A stretch of 64,000 nt of DNA from Thermoleophilaceae bacterium (GTDB lineage: Bacteria; Actinomycetota; Thermoleophilia; Solirubrobacterales; Thermoleophilaceae): positions 372,001 through 436,000 of the forward strand of contig JBBDYQ010000002.1 of the NCBI GenBank assembly GCA_040901445.1, written 5' to 3'. A program made the translations under genes and the position numbers. Positions 7,699 to 16,351 of this stretch are shown in pieces (positions within the stretch are counted from its first letter, which is position 1; the number at the start of each line of letters is the position of its first letter). The notes beneath the pieces were generated by a model that was not told the origin of the DNA, searched no databases, and saw nothing but the letters and a program-made list of their open reading frames with translations.

Positions 7699-9530
7699 CT
7701 GTCGCTCCGTTCGCCGATCATGCTCTGTGAAACGTCTTGGTTGCCCGCCGCTGCGATCGCGAGCGCAGCGCTGATCAGCGCCAGGTGGCTGAGTCCCTGC
7801 GGAACATTGCCGAGAAAGGCACCGGTGGTTGGGTCCATCTCCTCGGCATAGAGACCGACGTCGTTGGCCAGCCCGACGAGCTCGTCCATCAGCTTCACGG
7901 CGTCGTCGACTCGTCCGGTGCGGGCGAGCGACTCGACGAGCCAGAACGAACACGCCATGAAGGCACCCTCGGGGCCCGCGACGCCGTCCTCGCCGCTGTA
8001 GCGGCGCACGAAGGGCCCGTGCGCCAGCTCGCGCCGCAGCGCGTCGATCGTGCCGACCCAGCGCTCGGACTTCGCGTGTCCGTAGGAGAAGAGGACGCCG
8101 AGCAGCAGGCTCGCATCGAGCTCGCTGGAGTCGGCGGAGCGGACGTAGCTTCGCTTCCACTCGGAGAAGCAGCGCGTCTCTACGAACACGCGGATCGCCT
8201 CCGCCTCGTTGCGCCAGCGCTTCGCATGGCGATCGGGGATCAGGCGCCTGTCGGCGAGCTTGAGTGCGCGGTCGAGCGCGATCCAGCACATCATCTTCGA
8301 CTGGGTGAAGTGCCTCTCCTCGCTTCGCACCTCCCAGATCCCCGCGTCCGGTTGCCGCCAGATGTCGCAGACGAGATCGGCCACCTCGGCGAGCCGGCGA
8401 GCGACGTCGCGGTCGATTCGATGACCCGTGGTCGCGTAGAGCCATGCGGTCTGGAGCAGCTCGCCGTAGGTATCGAGCTGGTTCTGGGCTGCCGCGGCGT
8501 TGCCCACACGCACCGGGCGCGACCCGCGGTAGCCGTCGAGGGGGAGCGTCCGCTCGGGCGCGTGCGCGCCCCCATCGAGCCTGTAGAGGACCCGTAGACG
8601 AGGGTGGGTGAGCTGGGAGGCGTGCATCAGCCACCAGAAGTAAGCCCGCGCCTCCGGCGCGCAGCTCAGCCCCAGCAGCGCGTTCAGCATGAACGCCGAG
8701 TCGCGAACCCAGCTGAAGCGATAGTCCCAGTTGCGCCCGCCGCCGACATCCTCCGGCAGCGAGGTGGTCGCGGCCGCTGCGAGTGCTCCCGATGGGGCAT
8801 GGACGAGGAGCTTGAGCGCGAGCGCGCTGCGGATCACCGACTCACGCCAAGGCCCCGGGTAAGTCAGGTCATCGCTCCAGCGCCGCCATATCGAGCTAGT
8901 CGCCTCGAGTCGCGACTCCAGCTCGTCACGGGCGGCGATTACGAGCGGCTCCTGGTGCGTGGCGCACAGAGCGATCAGGGCCCGCTTCCCCTCACGCGCC
9001 TCGAACCGCCCGCAGATCACGCCACCCCCGGCCTCAGGCACCCCCGCGTCGAAGGAGCAGACGGCCAGAGCGTCGCCCCCGGCCGTGGCGACCGGCACCC
9101 CGGCGCGCCAACCCATGCGGGTCTTGACACCGGCGTAGCCGAATCGAGGCTCGACGCTCCACGACATGGGCACGTGGCCGGCGAGGCCCTCGACGCGGCG
9201 CGAGAGCTCGCGCAGCGGTCCCAAGCCGCCGGCGGTCAGCGTCATCGCGTCGGTGACGCGCACCCTGCCGGTGTCCGTCGCGAAGGTCGTCTCCAGCACG
9301 TTGGTCCCGGGCACGTAGCGGCGCTCGGTCGTATAGGGCGACTGGGGTGAGAGCGCGAACCGCCCGCCGCGCTCCGCGTCGAGGATGGCACCGAAGGCAC
9401 TTGGGGAGTCGAGCTCGGGCAGCGGGAGCCAGTCGACCGAGCCATCGCCGGCGACGAGGGCGACGGTGCGTCCGTCACCGATCGCCGCGTATGAGCCGAT
9501 GGGCGCGTAGCCGCCGAATCGCCGCAACAT
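7695..9530 (-). CDS. GH15 family glycoside hydrolase (glucoamylase/trehalase type)
   Basis: A 611-residue GH15 enzyme: an N-terminal trehalase-like beta domain (GSYAAIGDGRTVALVAGDGS, VDWLPLPELDS) and an (alpha/alpha)6 barrel with GGGRNWDYRFSWVRDSAF at about 265, DAGIWEVR (general acid region) and YAEEMDPTTGAFLGNVPQGL (second catalytic Glu region). Actinobacterial members of this clade often hydrolyse trehalose. There is no signal peptide, so it is cytoplasmic. It leads the operon with the thioesterase and membrane protein. Confidence 0.92.
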   Translation of the reverse strand: MLRRFGGYAPIGSYAAIGDGRTVALVAGDGSVDWLPLPELDSPSAFGAILDAERGGRFALSPQSPYTTERRYVPGTNVLETTFATDTGRVRVTDAMTLTAGGLGPLRELSRRVEGLAGHVPMSWSVEPRFGYAGVKTRMGWRAGVPVATAGGDALAVCSFDAGVPEAGGGVICGRFEAREGKRALIALCATHQEPLVIAARDELESRLEATSSIWRRWSDDLTYPGPWRESVIRSALALKLLVHAPSGALAAAATTSLPEDVGGGRNWDYRFSWVRDSAFMLNALLGLSCAPEARAYFWWLMHASQLTHPRLRVLYRLDGGAHAPERTLPLDGYRGSRPVRVGNAAAAQNQLDTYGELLQTAWLYATTGHRIDRDVARRLAEVADLVCDIWRQPDAGIWEVRSEERHFTQSKMMCWIALDRALKLADRRLIPDRHAKRWRNEAEAIRVFVETRCFSEWKRSYVRSADSSELDASLLLGVLFSYGHAKSERWVGTIDALRRELAHGPFVRRYSGEDGVAGPEGAFMACSFWLVESLARTGRVDDAVKLMDELVGLANDVGLYAEEMDPTTGAFLGNVPQGLSHLALISAALAIAAAGNQDVSQSMIGERSDR

Positions 9531-9565
9531 GCGCGCTCGCGGTCAGACGCCGTGGTCTGTCGGCT

Positions 9566-9733
9566 TCATCGTGTTGGTCCAGGTGTCGTGCGGGCACGTC
9601 GCGAGAATGTGGTCCGACGCGAAATGTGCGGCCGTTTGCGCAGATGATCGAGGCAGAGCCCGGCAGAGCAGGCGCGACACAGCGCGACCGCCGGTCGATC
9701 GACGCCTCGTTCGGAACATGAATAGCACTGCAT
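9566..9733 (-). CDS. Small Cys-rich DUF2180-like protein
   Basis: 55 residues from ATG 9733. The N-terminal half is MQCYSCSERGVDRPAVALCR, then ACSAGLCLDHL: two CxxC pairs plus a CLDH zinc ligand set, as in DUF2180 family proteins. The basic tail (RRTTFSRRARTTPGPTR) is short. Function is unknown; it probably binds zinc. It lies directly downstream of the FAD enzyme gene, one base away. Confidence 0.7.
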   Translation of the reverse strand: MQCYSCSERGVDRPAVALCRACSAGLCLDHLRKRPHISRRTTFSRRARTTPGPTR

Positions 9734-9734
9734 G

Positions 9735-11057
9735 TCAGAAACTCCTTCCGTGGGTGGGTCTCGGGCTCGGACGGGCTTCGGCGCGATCAGTGAGAACAGG
9801 TAGGCCCTCCGGAATGACGCCTTCGAGTTCTGTATCGATGGCGATCGCGTGCGCGTCATGCGGCATGACGTCATAGGCCTCACCGAGCTGACGGCTGAGA
9901 TAGGGCGCGAGATGCCGGCCGGCCAGCTTGGTAGGCGGCCACCACAGGGCTCGTCCGGAGATGGTGGAGTCGTCCCCTGCCGTCCCGCTGATGTCGGAGC
10001 GCAGATAGCGCGGCGGCCCGCCGGTGAGCAGCACCCCCCTCAGGATCGGCCGAAATGGCCGCGGGTCGATGTCGATCCCGACGGATGCCGCGATCGCCTC
10101 GGCGACGGCATCGGCCTGCTGGGCAGCCAGGCCACCCTGCTTGACGGGAAAGCTGGTCGCGTCCCCGGCGACGAACACATCTTGGAGGTCGGGAACGCGG
10201 CCGTGGGCCTGGGCCGGGATGAACCCGTCGCGGTCACAGGGAAGGCCGCGCAGGCGCGGGCCGGCGAGTCGTGGCTCGGTCACGACGCGGTCGACCTCGA
10301 TGCTCCGGTCGCCCGGAGACATGTCGAGCCATCCGGGACGCCGCATTTCGGCGTAGCTGGCCGTGTGGAGCATCACTCCGTTTGCCTCGAGGAGGTGTCG
10401 GATCGCCGCGCTGGCGCGGGGTCCGAAGATCGCCAGCGGCTCCTCCTCAGGCGTGATCAGGCTGAGCTGGACCTCGAAACGATTCATCGCGGCGCGGTCC
10501 GCGGCCGTCATCAGCGCCAGGTCGTAGAGCGGCAACGGCCAGCTCGGCCCAGCCGGCCTGACGAAGGCGAGCTTGGACACGCGACCGTGGTGGAGATGGT
10601 CGAGCAGCAAACGGAAGTGGGGGCCGTCGCGACCTCCGCGATACACCAACGGGTACGACCCGTCCCGATGGGTCAACGAAGCTGGGGCCCCCCGCTCCGG
10701 ACGAGCGCCCAGCGCGACGACGAGCCTGTCATAGGCAAGGCGCGCGCCGCCCCGGGTGACCGCCACCTTCCGCCCACCCTCGACATGGTCCAGCCTCTCG
10801 CGAAGCCAGCGGGCATGGAACTCGGCCGCGATCCGCTCCAGCCTGATACCGCGAAAGCGTTTCCGCTTGAACGGCTGTTCCACAGACATCGACCGGTTCA
10901 AGAACCGCATTTCGGGTGCCAGGATGGTGATGTCGACGCGGTCGCCGGCCATCGCCCGCAGCGCCAGCAGCGTCTCCAGGCCCGCAACCCCCGCGCCTGC
11001 AATGAGCACCCGCGGGCGGCGTGGGCGGCGTGGGCGGCGGACGCCCTCGCCGCTCAC
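9735..11057 (-). CDS. FAD-dependent pyridine nucleotide-disulfide / sulfide:quinone-type oxidoreductase
   Basis: 440 residues starting at a GTG that overlaps the transaldolase stop (GTGA). The FAD motif VLIAGAGVAGLETLLALRAM is near residue 14 after an Arg-rich leader, and VFVAGDATSFPVKQGGLAAQ is the second FAD-binding motif. No CxxC disulfide is visible, so it resembles the sulfide:quinone oxidoreductase/type II NADH dehydrogenase branch. It is downstream of tal and the ferredoxin reductase in one overlapping operon; electron partners are unknown. Confidence 0.85.
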   Translation of the reverse strand: MSGEGVRRPRRPRRPRVLIAGAGVAGLETLLALRAMAGDRVDITILAPEMRFLNRSMSVEQPFKRKRFRGIRLERIAAEFHARWLRERLDHVEGGRKVAVTRGGARLAYDRLVVALGARPERGAPASLTHRDGSYPLVYRGGRDGPHFRLLLDHLHHGRVSKLAFVRPAGPSWPLPLYDLALMTAADRAAMNRFEVQLSLITPEEEPLAIFGPRASAAIRHLLEANGVMLHTASYAEMRRPGWLDMSPGDRSIEVDRVVTEPRLAGPRLRGLPCDRDGFIPAQAHGRVPDLQDVFVAGDATSFPVKQGGLAAQQADAVAEAIAASVGIDIDPRPFRPILRGVLLTGGPPRYLRSDISGTAGDDSTISGRALWWPPTKLAGRHLAPYLSRQLGEAYDVMPHDAHAIAIDTELEGVIPEGLPVLTDRAEARPSPRPTHGRSF

Positions 11058-12151
11058 GGCGTTGCGATCAGCGAGTGGAGCTTGGACTCGATGCAGCTCA
11101 GCAGCTGGTCGTAGGAGTCGCAGAAGGCCTTCACACCGTCGCGCTCGAGCTCGCTCGTGATCGTCTCCAAATCGAGGCCTTCCGCCGCGGCGTCCGAGAG
11201 GACGGCGCTCGCCGCGCCGGGGTCGGAGTCGAGGGCCCGCTCGACGTTGCCGTGCTCCGCGAACGCGCGCAGGGTCTGTTCGGGCATCGTGTTGATCACG
11301 CCCGGGGCGATCAGCTGCTCGACGTAGAGGACGTCGGAGTAGCTGGGGTCCTTTGTCCCGGTGCTGGCCCATAACGGTCGCTGGGGCGCTGCGCCGGCGT
11401 CCTGCAAGGCCTCCCAGCGCTCGCCCGCGAAGCGCTGCAGGTAGCGCCCGTACGCGACGTGGGCGTTGGCGATCGCGACCCGGCCGCGAAGCGACGAGTT
11501 CGGGGGCAGCGCGGCGTCCGCTCTGGCATCGACGCGGGAGACGAAGAACGAGGCCACCGAGGTGATGCCTGCGATCGGATCGCCGGCGGCGGCCCGCCGC
11601 TCGAGACCGCGCAGGTACGCCTCGATCACCTCTTCGTAGCGCTGGACAGAGAAGAGCAGCGTCACGTTGACGTTGACACCGGCCGCGGTCAGCTCCTCGA
11701 TGGCACGGACACCCGCGAGAGTCGCCGGCACCTTGATCAGGACGTTGGGCAGGTCGAGCCGCCGCCAGAGGTCGACCGCCTGGGCGATCGTCGCCTCGGC
11801 ATCGTCGGCGAGGTCGGGAGTGCACTCGAAGGAGATGAAGCCGTCACCGCCGCCGGTGCGCTCGTGGACGGGACGCAGGATCGCGGCCGCGCGGCGGACG
11901 TCCTCGAGGGCCACGGCGAAGAAGAGCTCCCGGAGATCGCTGATGCCGTCCGCGACCAGCGAGCGCAGCTGGTCGTCGTATCGGTCCGAGCCGGTGATCG
12001 CCTTGGCGAAGATCGTCGGATTGGAGGTCGCACCGCTGACGGCGTACTTCTCGACGAGCTTCGCGAACTCGCCGCTGTCGAGCAGATCGCGCGAGAGCGT
12101 GTCGAGCCAGATCGACACGCCGGCGTCGTGCAGTTCTCGGAGACGGTTCAC
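11054..12151 (-). CDS. tal: Transaldolase (copy 1)
   Basis: 365 residues, the normal length of the actinobacterial TalB-like class. Signatures are SGATSNPTIFAKAI near 40, the Schiff-base lysine in NVLIKVPAT near 140, and VNVTLLFSVQRYEEVIEAYL. It transfers dihydroxyacetone between sugar phosphates in the non-oxidative pentose phosphate pathway. The stop overlaps the next gene's start and its own start overlaps the ferredoxin reductase stop, so the three are translationally coupled. A second copy is at 56497; no transketolase or zwf is nearby. Confidence 0.95.
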   Translation of the reverse strand: MNRLRELHDAGVSIWLDTLSRDLLDSGEFAKLVEKYAVSGATSNPTIFAKAITGSDRYDDQLRSLVADGISDLRELFFAVALEDVRRAAAILRPVHERTGGGDGFISFECTPDLADDAEATIAQAVDLWRRLDLPNVLIKVPATLAGVRAIEELTAAGVNVNVTLLFSVQRYEEVIEAYLRGLERRAAAGDPIAGITSVASFFVSRVDARADAALPPNSSLRGRVAIANAHVAYGRYLQRFAGERWEALQDAGAAPQRPLWASTGTKDPSYSDVLYVEQLIAPGVINTMPEQTLRAFAEHGNVERALDSDPGAASAVLSDAAAEGLDLETITSELERDGVKAFCDSYDQLLSCIESKLHSLIATP

Positions 12152-13392
12152 TTCGCCGCCCCTTCCTGATGAGGGGCGAGCTCTCCGAGCGGCACGTCGA
12201 TGTCGGCAAGGCCCCGGTCATCGACCTTGACGCGATCGCGGATCAGGCGCTGGATCGGGTCGGTGACGTCCCAGACGTTGACGTTCATGCCGGCAACGAC
12301 GTGGTCTTCGACCAGCCAGAAGGCGATGAACTCCCGGCTTGCGGGGTCGCCGCGGAAGACGACCCGGTCCCAGGCGCGCGCGAAGCCGGAGTACTCCATC
12401 CCGACGTCGTACTGATCGGAGAAGAAGTAGGGGAGGCGGTCGTAGGCCTCTGCGCCGCCGAGCATGTTGCGGGCGGCCGCCGGTCCCTGGTTGAGCGCGT
12501 TGGCCCAGTGTTCGATGCGGATCCGCTCGCCGTAGAAGGGATGGTGGGCGTTGGCGACGTCGCCGGCGGCGAAGACGGCGGGAGCGCTGCTGCGAAGCTG
12601 CTCGTCGACGAGGATCCCGTTGTCGACGGACAGTTCCGCCCGTGCCGCAAGCTCCGTGCGCGGCTCGACACCGATCCCGACCACGACGAAGTCGCACTCG
12701 AGCTCGCGCCCGTCGCTGGTGCGGACGCGCTCGACAGCGGCGTCTCCCTCGAAGGCCTCTACTCCGGTGCCCAGCAGCAGCTGTATGCCATGGTCGGCGT
12801 GGATGTCGCGGTAGACGGCGCCCACCTCGGCGCCGAGCACGCGCTCCAGCGGAACGGCGGCCGGATCCAGCACGGTGACCTCGAGGCCGCGCTGGCGAGC
12901 GGAGGCGGCCACCTCGGCTCCGATCCACCCGGCCCCGACCACGACGACCGCCCCCCCGCGGTCGAGCCTCTCGCGCAGGGCGTCCGAGTCCTCGACGCTG
13001 CGCAGATAGAGCACTCCGTCGAGCTCGCCACCGGGGACCGCAAGCCGTCGCGGCTCGGCCCCGGTGGTGAGCAAGAGCCGGTCGTAGCGCAGCCGCTCGC
13101 CGTGATCGAGCCCAACCTCGCTGCTCGAGGTGTCCAGGCTCACGACCCGGCGACCGAGCTGCAGCTCGATGTCATGCTGGGCGTAGAAGCCCTCCTCGTG
13201 GACGTAGATCTTCTCGCGCCCGGCATCCCCGCGGAGGTACTCCTTCGACAGCGGCGGGCGTTCGTAGGGGCGCTCGTGCTCGGCGCCGATGAGCACCAGG
13301 CGCCCGTCGAAGCCCTCGGCGCGCAGGGTCTCCGCGGCCTTGGCACCGGCCAGGCTGGCACCGACGATGACGAAGGTCTGCTTTGGGGTCAT
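12148..13392 (-). CDS. NAD(P)H-dependent ferredoxin reductase (rubredoxin/putidaredoxin reductase type)
   Basis: 414 residues with two dinucleotide motifs, VIVGASLAGAKAAETLR at about 8 (FAD) and VVVVGAGWIGAEVAASARQR at about 147 (NAD), the RPPLSKEYLRG segment, and VFAAGDVANAHHPFYG. It has the layout of oxygenase-coupled ferredoxin reductases and no redox disulfide. It leads the operon with tal and the FAD enzyme. The 7Fe ferredoxin at 3039 could be a partner, but that is speculation. Confidence 0.93.
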   Translation of the reverse strand: MTPKQTFVIVGASLAGAKAAETLRAEGFDGRLVLIGAEHERPYERPPLSKEYLRGDAGREKIYVHEEGFYAQHDIELQLGRRVVSLDTSSSEVGLDHGERLRYDRLLLTTGAEPRRLAVPGGELDGVLYLRSVEDSDALRERLDRGGAVVVVGAGWIGAEVAASARQRGLEVTVLDPAAVPLERVLGAEVGAVYRDIHADHGIQLLLGTGVEAFEGDAAVERVRTSDGRELECDFVVVGIGVEPRTELAARAELSVDNGILVDEQLRSSAPAVFAAGDVANAHHPFYGERIRIEHWANALNQGPAAARNMLGGAEAYDRLPYFFSDQYDVGMEYSGFARAWDRVVFRGDPASREFIAFWLVEDHVVAGMNVNVWDVTDPIQRLIRDRVKVDDRGLADIDVPLGELAPHQEGAAK

Positions 13393-13574
13393 GTGGGCAT
13401 CCTCCTGGTCACGGTCGTCGAGCGGGGTGTGGAGTTCATGTAGTTCTTAGCGACGCCGGAGCGCGATCTCTTACGTGTTGGCCCAGCCGTACCGTCGTGC
13501 TGCGGATGCCCCGGAGGGACATCCTCAAAGACGGGCGAGTGGCGTGCCGGTGCTGCCGCATCCCGCCGTCCGGT

Positions 13575-13940
13575 TCAGCCGTCACGCAGCAGCTCCGCGA
13601 GTACGACCGCGTTGTTGTGCTCGCGATCGCGAGCTGCGTAGACGAGCGTCACCGGCCCGCTGCGTGCGCGGCCGCGCAACTCTTCGACGCGCTCGCGCTG
13701 GCGGTTCAGCTCCTTGCGATAACGGGTGCCAAACTCGTCGAATCGCTCGGGGATGTGGTCGAACCAGCGGCGCAGCTCGTCGCCGGGCGCGAGCTCGCGC
13801 GCCCACTCGTCCAGCTGGGCGCGCTCGCGGGACACGCCGCGTGGCCAGATGTGGTCGATCAACACCCGGTAGCCGTCGTCGATCTCGGCCACGTCGTAGA
13901 TGCGCTTCGCCCGCACATATACGGCCACCGGATCATGCAC
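13575..13940 (-). CDS. DUF488 family protein (YeaO-like)
   Basis: 121 residues with the DUF488 hallmarks: RAKRIYDVAEIDDGYRVLID near the N terminus, HIWPRGVSRE, ELRRWFDHIPERFDEF and VTLVYAARDREHNNAVVL at the end. Function is unknown. Its start overlaps the end of the ComA-like gene by a few bases, so it is the last gene of a three-gene operon with prpD. Nothing is recognised at 13393-13574 apart from a CTAAGAAC element near 13443-13450. Confidence 0.88.
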   Translation of the reverse strand: MHDPVAVYVRAKRIYDVAEIDDGYRVLIDHIWPRGVSRERAQLDEWARELAPGDELRRWFDHIPERFDEFGTRYRKELNRQRERVEELRGRARSGPVTLVYAARDREHNNAVVLAELLRDG

Positions 13941-14781
13941 CCGAGTATGTGACGACGCGGCCCCAGAGGCTCTTGGTGCCCCAGATCCCGCGGCGCAGAC
14001 ACTCCAGCTGGACGATCTGGCTGTGATCGACGAAGAGGTTGACCTCGGGCCCGTAGTTCTTGATGTACCAGCCGAAGACCTCGGGATCCGCGGCCTCGAA
14101 CATGACCTTCTCCAGGCCCAGCTCGCGGGCGATCGCGGCGACCACGTCCGTGCGCCAGGTCGTGACTTCCTCGGTGATTCCCTCAGACTCGATCATGATC
14201 ATGTACGCGCCCGCGTCCAGGCAACGGCGGGCGAGGTCGATGGCGAAGCCCACGTCGCGGGTGCCCTCCTGCTCGAGCTCCTCCGGCGTGGTTGCTCCGC
14301 CGGCGCCGAACTGGATCCCTACCTCGGGCTTGGCCTTGAGCCCTGCACGCTGGACGCGCTCGACCAGACGGATGATGTCGTCGCTGGGAATGCTGATGAA
14401 GCCGGCCGAGACCTCCAGGATGTCGAAGCCCAGGCGCGCGACCTCGTCGATGTAGAGGTCGACCGCATCGGGGCCCTGGGTCAGGACGTGCTCGATGAAC
14501 CCGCCGGTGGAGACCAGGACACCGTGCTCGTGCGCGACCTCGATGAGCTCGCGCAGCGGCCGCTCGGGCATCAGCGTGAACGAACCGCCCGCGAACTTGA
14601 GCGCGTCCACGTGCTCGCCCATCGTCTCGAGCACGTCGCGGAGATAGCGGGGGCCCATCACCGAGTAGTAGGGGCCGCGGATCTCGGTGACCCCGCGCGT
14701 CCGGGGCTTCGCCGGGCGCCCATTGGCGCGTAGGAAGGGAAAGGCAAGCTCGGCGGTCCGGGTCGGCGTCTGCGGGGTCAT
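13933..14781 (-). CDS. Phosphosulfolactate synthase (ComA)-like protein
   Basis: 282-residue TIM-barrel protein of the ComA family, which in methanogens adds sulfite to phosphoenolpyruvate in coenzyme M biosynthesis. Visible landmarks are VDALKFAGGSFTLMP, VSTGGFIEHVLTQGPDAVD, FDILEVSAGFISIP, GLKAKPEVGIQFGAGG and FVDHSQIVQLECLRRGIWG. Many bacterial homologues have uncertain roles. No ComB, ComC or ComDE homologue is nearby; the neighbours are MmgE/PrpD and DUF488. Fold assignment is firm, reaction is not. Confidence 0.85.
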   Translation of the reverse strand: MTPQTPTRTAELAFPFLRANGRPAKPRTRGVTEIRGPYYSVMGPRYLRDVLETMGEHVDALKFAGGSFTLMPERPLRELIEVAHEHGVLVSTGGFIEHVLTQGPDAVDLYIDEVARLGFDILEVSAGFISIPSDDIIRLVERVQRAGLKAKPEVGIQFGAGGATTPEELEQEGTRDVGFAIDLARRCLDAGAYMIMIESEGITEEVTTWRTDVVAAIARELGLEKVMFEAADPEVFGWYIKNYGPEVNLFVDHSQIVQLECLRRGIWGTKSLWGRVVTYSGA

Positions 14782-16232
14782 GTGCGTCTCCTTGCTGTCG
14801 ATTCGAAAGTCGGGGCGGTGGCCAGAAGCCGCGTCAGGTCGTCCACGGAGAGCTCATCCAGCTCCCCCACCGCGTCGCGAATCTGCCCGCGCAGGGTGGG
14901 TTCCACATGGGGGGCGGCGAGCCGGTCGAACTTCGCCGTGACCGCGTCCCAGCCCATCGGCCGGGTGTGAAAGCCCTCGTAGTCGTGCTGCTCGCGCTCG
15001 AGCGTGCGCCCGTCGCGCAGGCGCAGCCGCACACGAGCGCTGTGTTCCTCCGGGAAGCGCCGCGAAAGATTGGGATCCGGCCGCACCTCGACGCGCCGCA
15101 GCAGCGCCTGCACGTCGTCGGCGGCGATCCGCTCGGGCAGGTACTGCTCGGGCAGCACCTGCCCGTCGAGCAGCGCGACCGCGAGGAGGTACGGCAGCGA
15201 GTGGTCGGCCTCCTCCTTCGAGCGCACGCATCGCTTGTCGCCCTCCTCGCCGCCGCCGATGATGTCGAAGGCCACCTGGAAGGTGTCGAGTTCGATCCGC
15301 TCCACGTCGGCGCCTGTCACGCGATGCTCGGCGCGCAGCGCAAGCAGCGCCTCGATCGCCGACTGCGAGTGGATCTCGGCGTTGAATCGCTTGAGGATCG
15401 TCCGCCGCACCGACTCCAGGTCCTCGTCTTCCCAGTCGATCTCGAACGGCCCCGCGATCGCATCGATGAAGCCCTTGTTGCCCTCGAAGACCTCGCGCGG
15501 CCCGGTGACGCCGCGCATCGCCAGGAACGCCGCGTGCGTTGCGCCGAAGGCAGCGGCCGGATAGGCCAGGCCCTTCCAGTGCGACAGATCGCCGGTGCGC
15601 GTCACGCGCAATGCATTCAGCGAGGTGCCGGCGATCGCGATCGCGTCAGCGGTGCGCCGTTCGTCCAGGCCGAGCGCCCGCGCAGCGCCGGCGGCCACAG
15701 CGTAAGCACCCTGCGTGGTGTGGTCGAAGCCCTTCGCCCGCACGGGCGCCGCCTCGGACAGGCGGATCTGGACCTGATACGCGAGCGCGAGCGCCGTCAG
15801 GAGTGTGCGACCGTCAGCGTGCGCGTACTCGGCGGCGGCGAGCACCGGCGCGAGGTTGTCGCTCGGATGGCATGTCTCACCGGGGGCGAGATGGGAGTCG
15901 TTGAAGTCCAGGTAGCGGACGAGTGCGCCGTTGAAGAGAGCCGCCCGGTCGGGTGCGCTGCTGCCGCCGCCTATCAGCGTCGCCAGTGGCGCTCCGCCGA
16001 ACTCCTGCACCTGCTCACGAACCATTGCCACCGGCTCGCCGTCCATGGCACCGAGCCCTACGCCGAGCGAGTCCAACACGCGCAGCTTCAGCTGCTCGCG
16101 CGCCGGCTCGGAGATGTCGTCCCAGGCCGAGCGGCAGACGAACCGCGCGAGCTGGTCGACCCGGGTATCCCGGCGGCCGGCGACCTTCGCTCGAGGCCGG
16201 TTCAGCCGGCCATCGAAGCTCAGGTCTTGCAC
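14778..16232 (-). CDS. MmgE/PrpD family protein
   Basis: 484 residues, typical for the family that includes 2-methylcitrate dehydratase, cis-aconitate decarboxylase and iminodisuccinate epimerase. Features include ARFVCRSAWDDISEPARE, LKLRVLDSLGVGLGAMDGEP, GALVRYLDFNDSHLAPGETC with HPSDNLAPVLAAAEY, and HWKGLAYPAAAFGATHAAFL. No prpB or prpC lies beside it, so methylcitrate cycling is not supported. It overlaps the ComA-like gene by four bases. Its promoter probably lies near the GTAAGGACT element at 16282-16290. Confidence 0.9.
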   Translation of the reverse strand: MQDLSFDGRLNRPRAKVAGRRDTRVDQLARFVCRSAWDDISEPAREQLKLRVLDSLGVGLGAMDGEPVAMVREQVQEFGGAPLATLIGGGSSAPDRAALFNGALVRYLDFNDSHLAPGETCHPSDNLAPVLAAAEYAHADGRTLLTALALAYQVQIRLSEAAPVRAKGFDHTTQGAYAVAAGAARALGLDERRTADAIAIAGTSLNALRVTRTGDLSHWKGLAYPAAAFGATHAAFLAMRGVTGPREVFEGNKGFIDAIAGPFEIDWEDEDLESVRRTILKRFNAEIHSQSAIEALLALRAEHRVTGADVERIELDTFQVAFDIIGGGEEGDKRCVRSKEEADHSLPYLLAVALLDGQVLPEQYLPERIAADDVQALLRRVEVRPDPNLSRRFPEEHSARVRLRLRDGRTLEREQHDYEGFHTRPMGWDAVTAKFDRLAAPHVEPTLRGQIRDAVGELDELSVDDLTRLLATAPTFESTARRRT

Positions 16233-16351
16233 GGGATCACTTCCTTCTTGTCGCCTGTCTCTTTAGTGCGTCGCAGCGCAGAGTCCTTACGCCGCGGCGC
16301 GACGCCGGGCATTCGACGTATGAGATCGCCGCGCCGCGATGCTCATGCACC

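Noticed and set aside
13933-14781. Coenzyme M biosynthesis operon
   Set aside because: Only the ComA-like gene is present; ComB, ComC, ComDE and the bacterial alternatives are not near, so a pathway claim is not justified.
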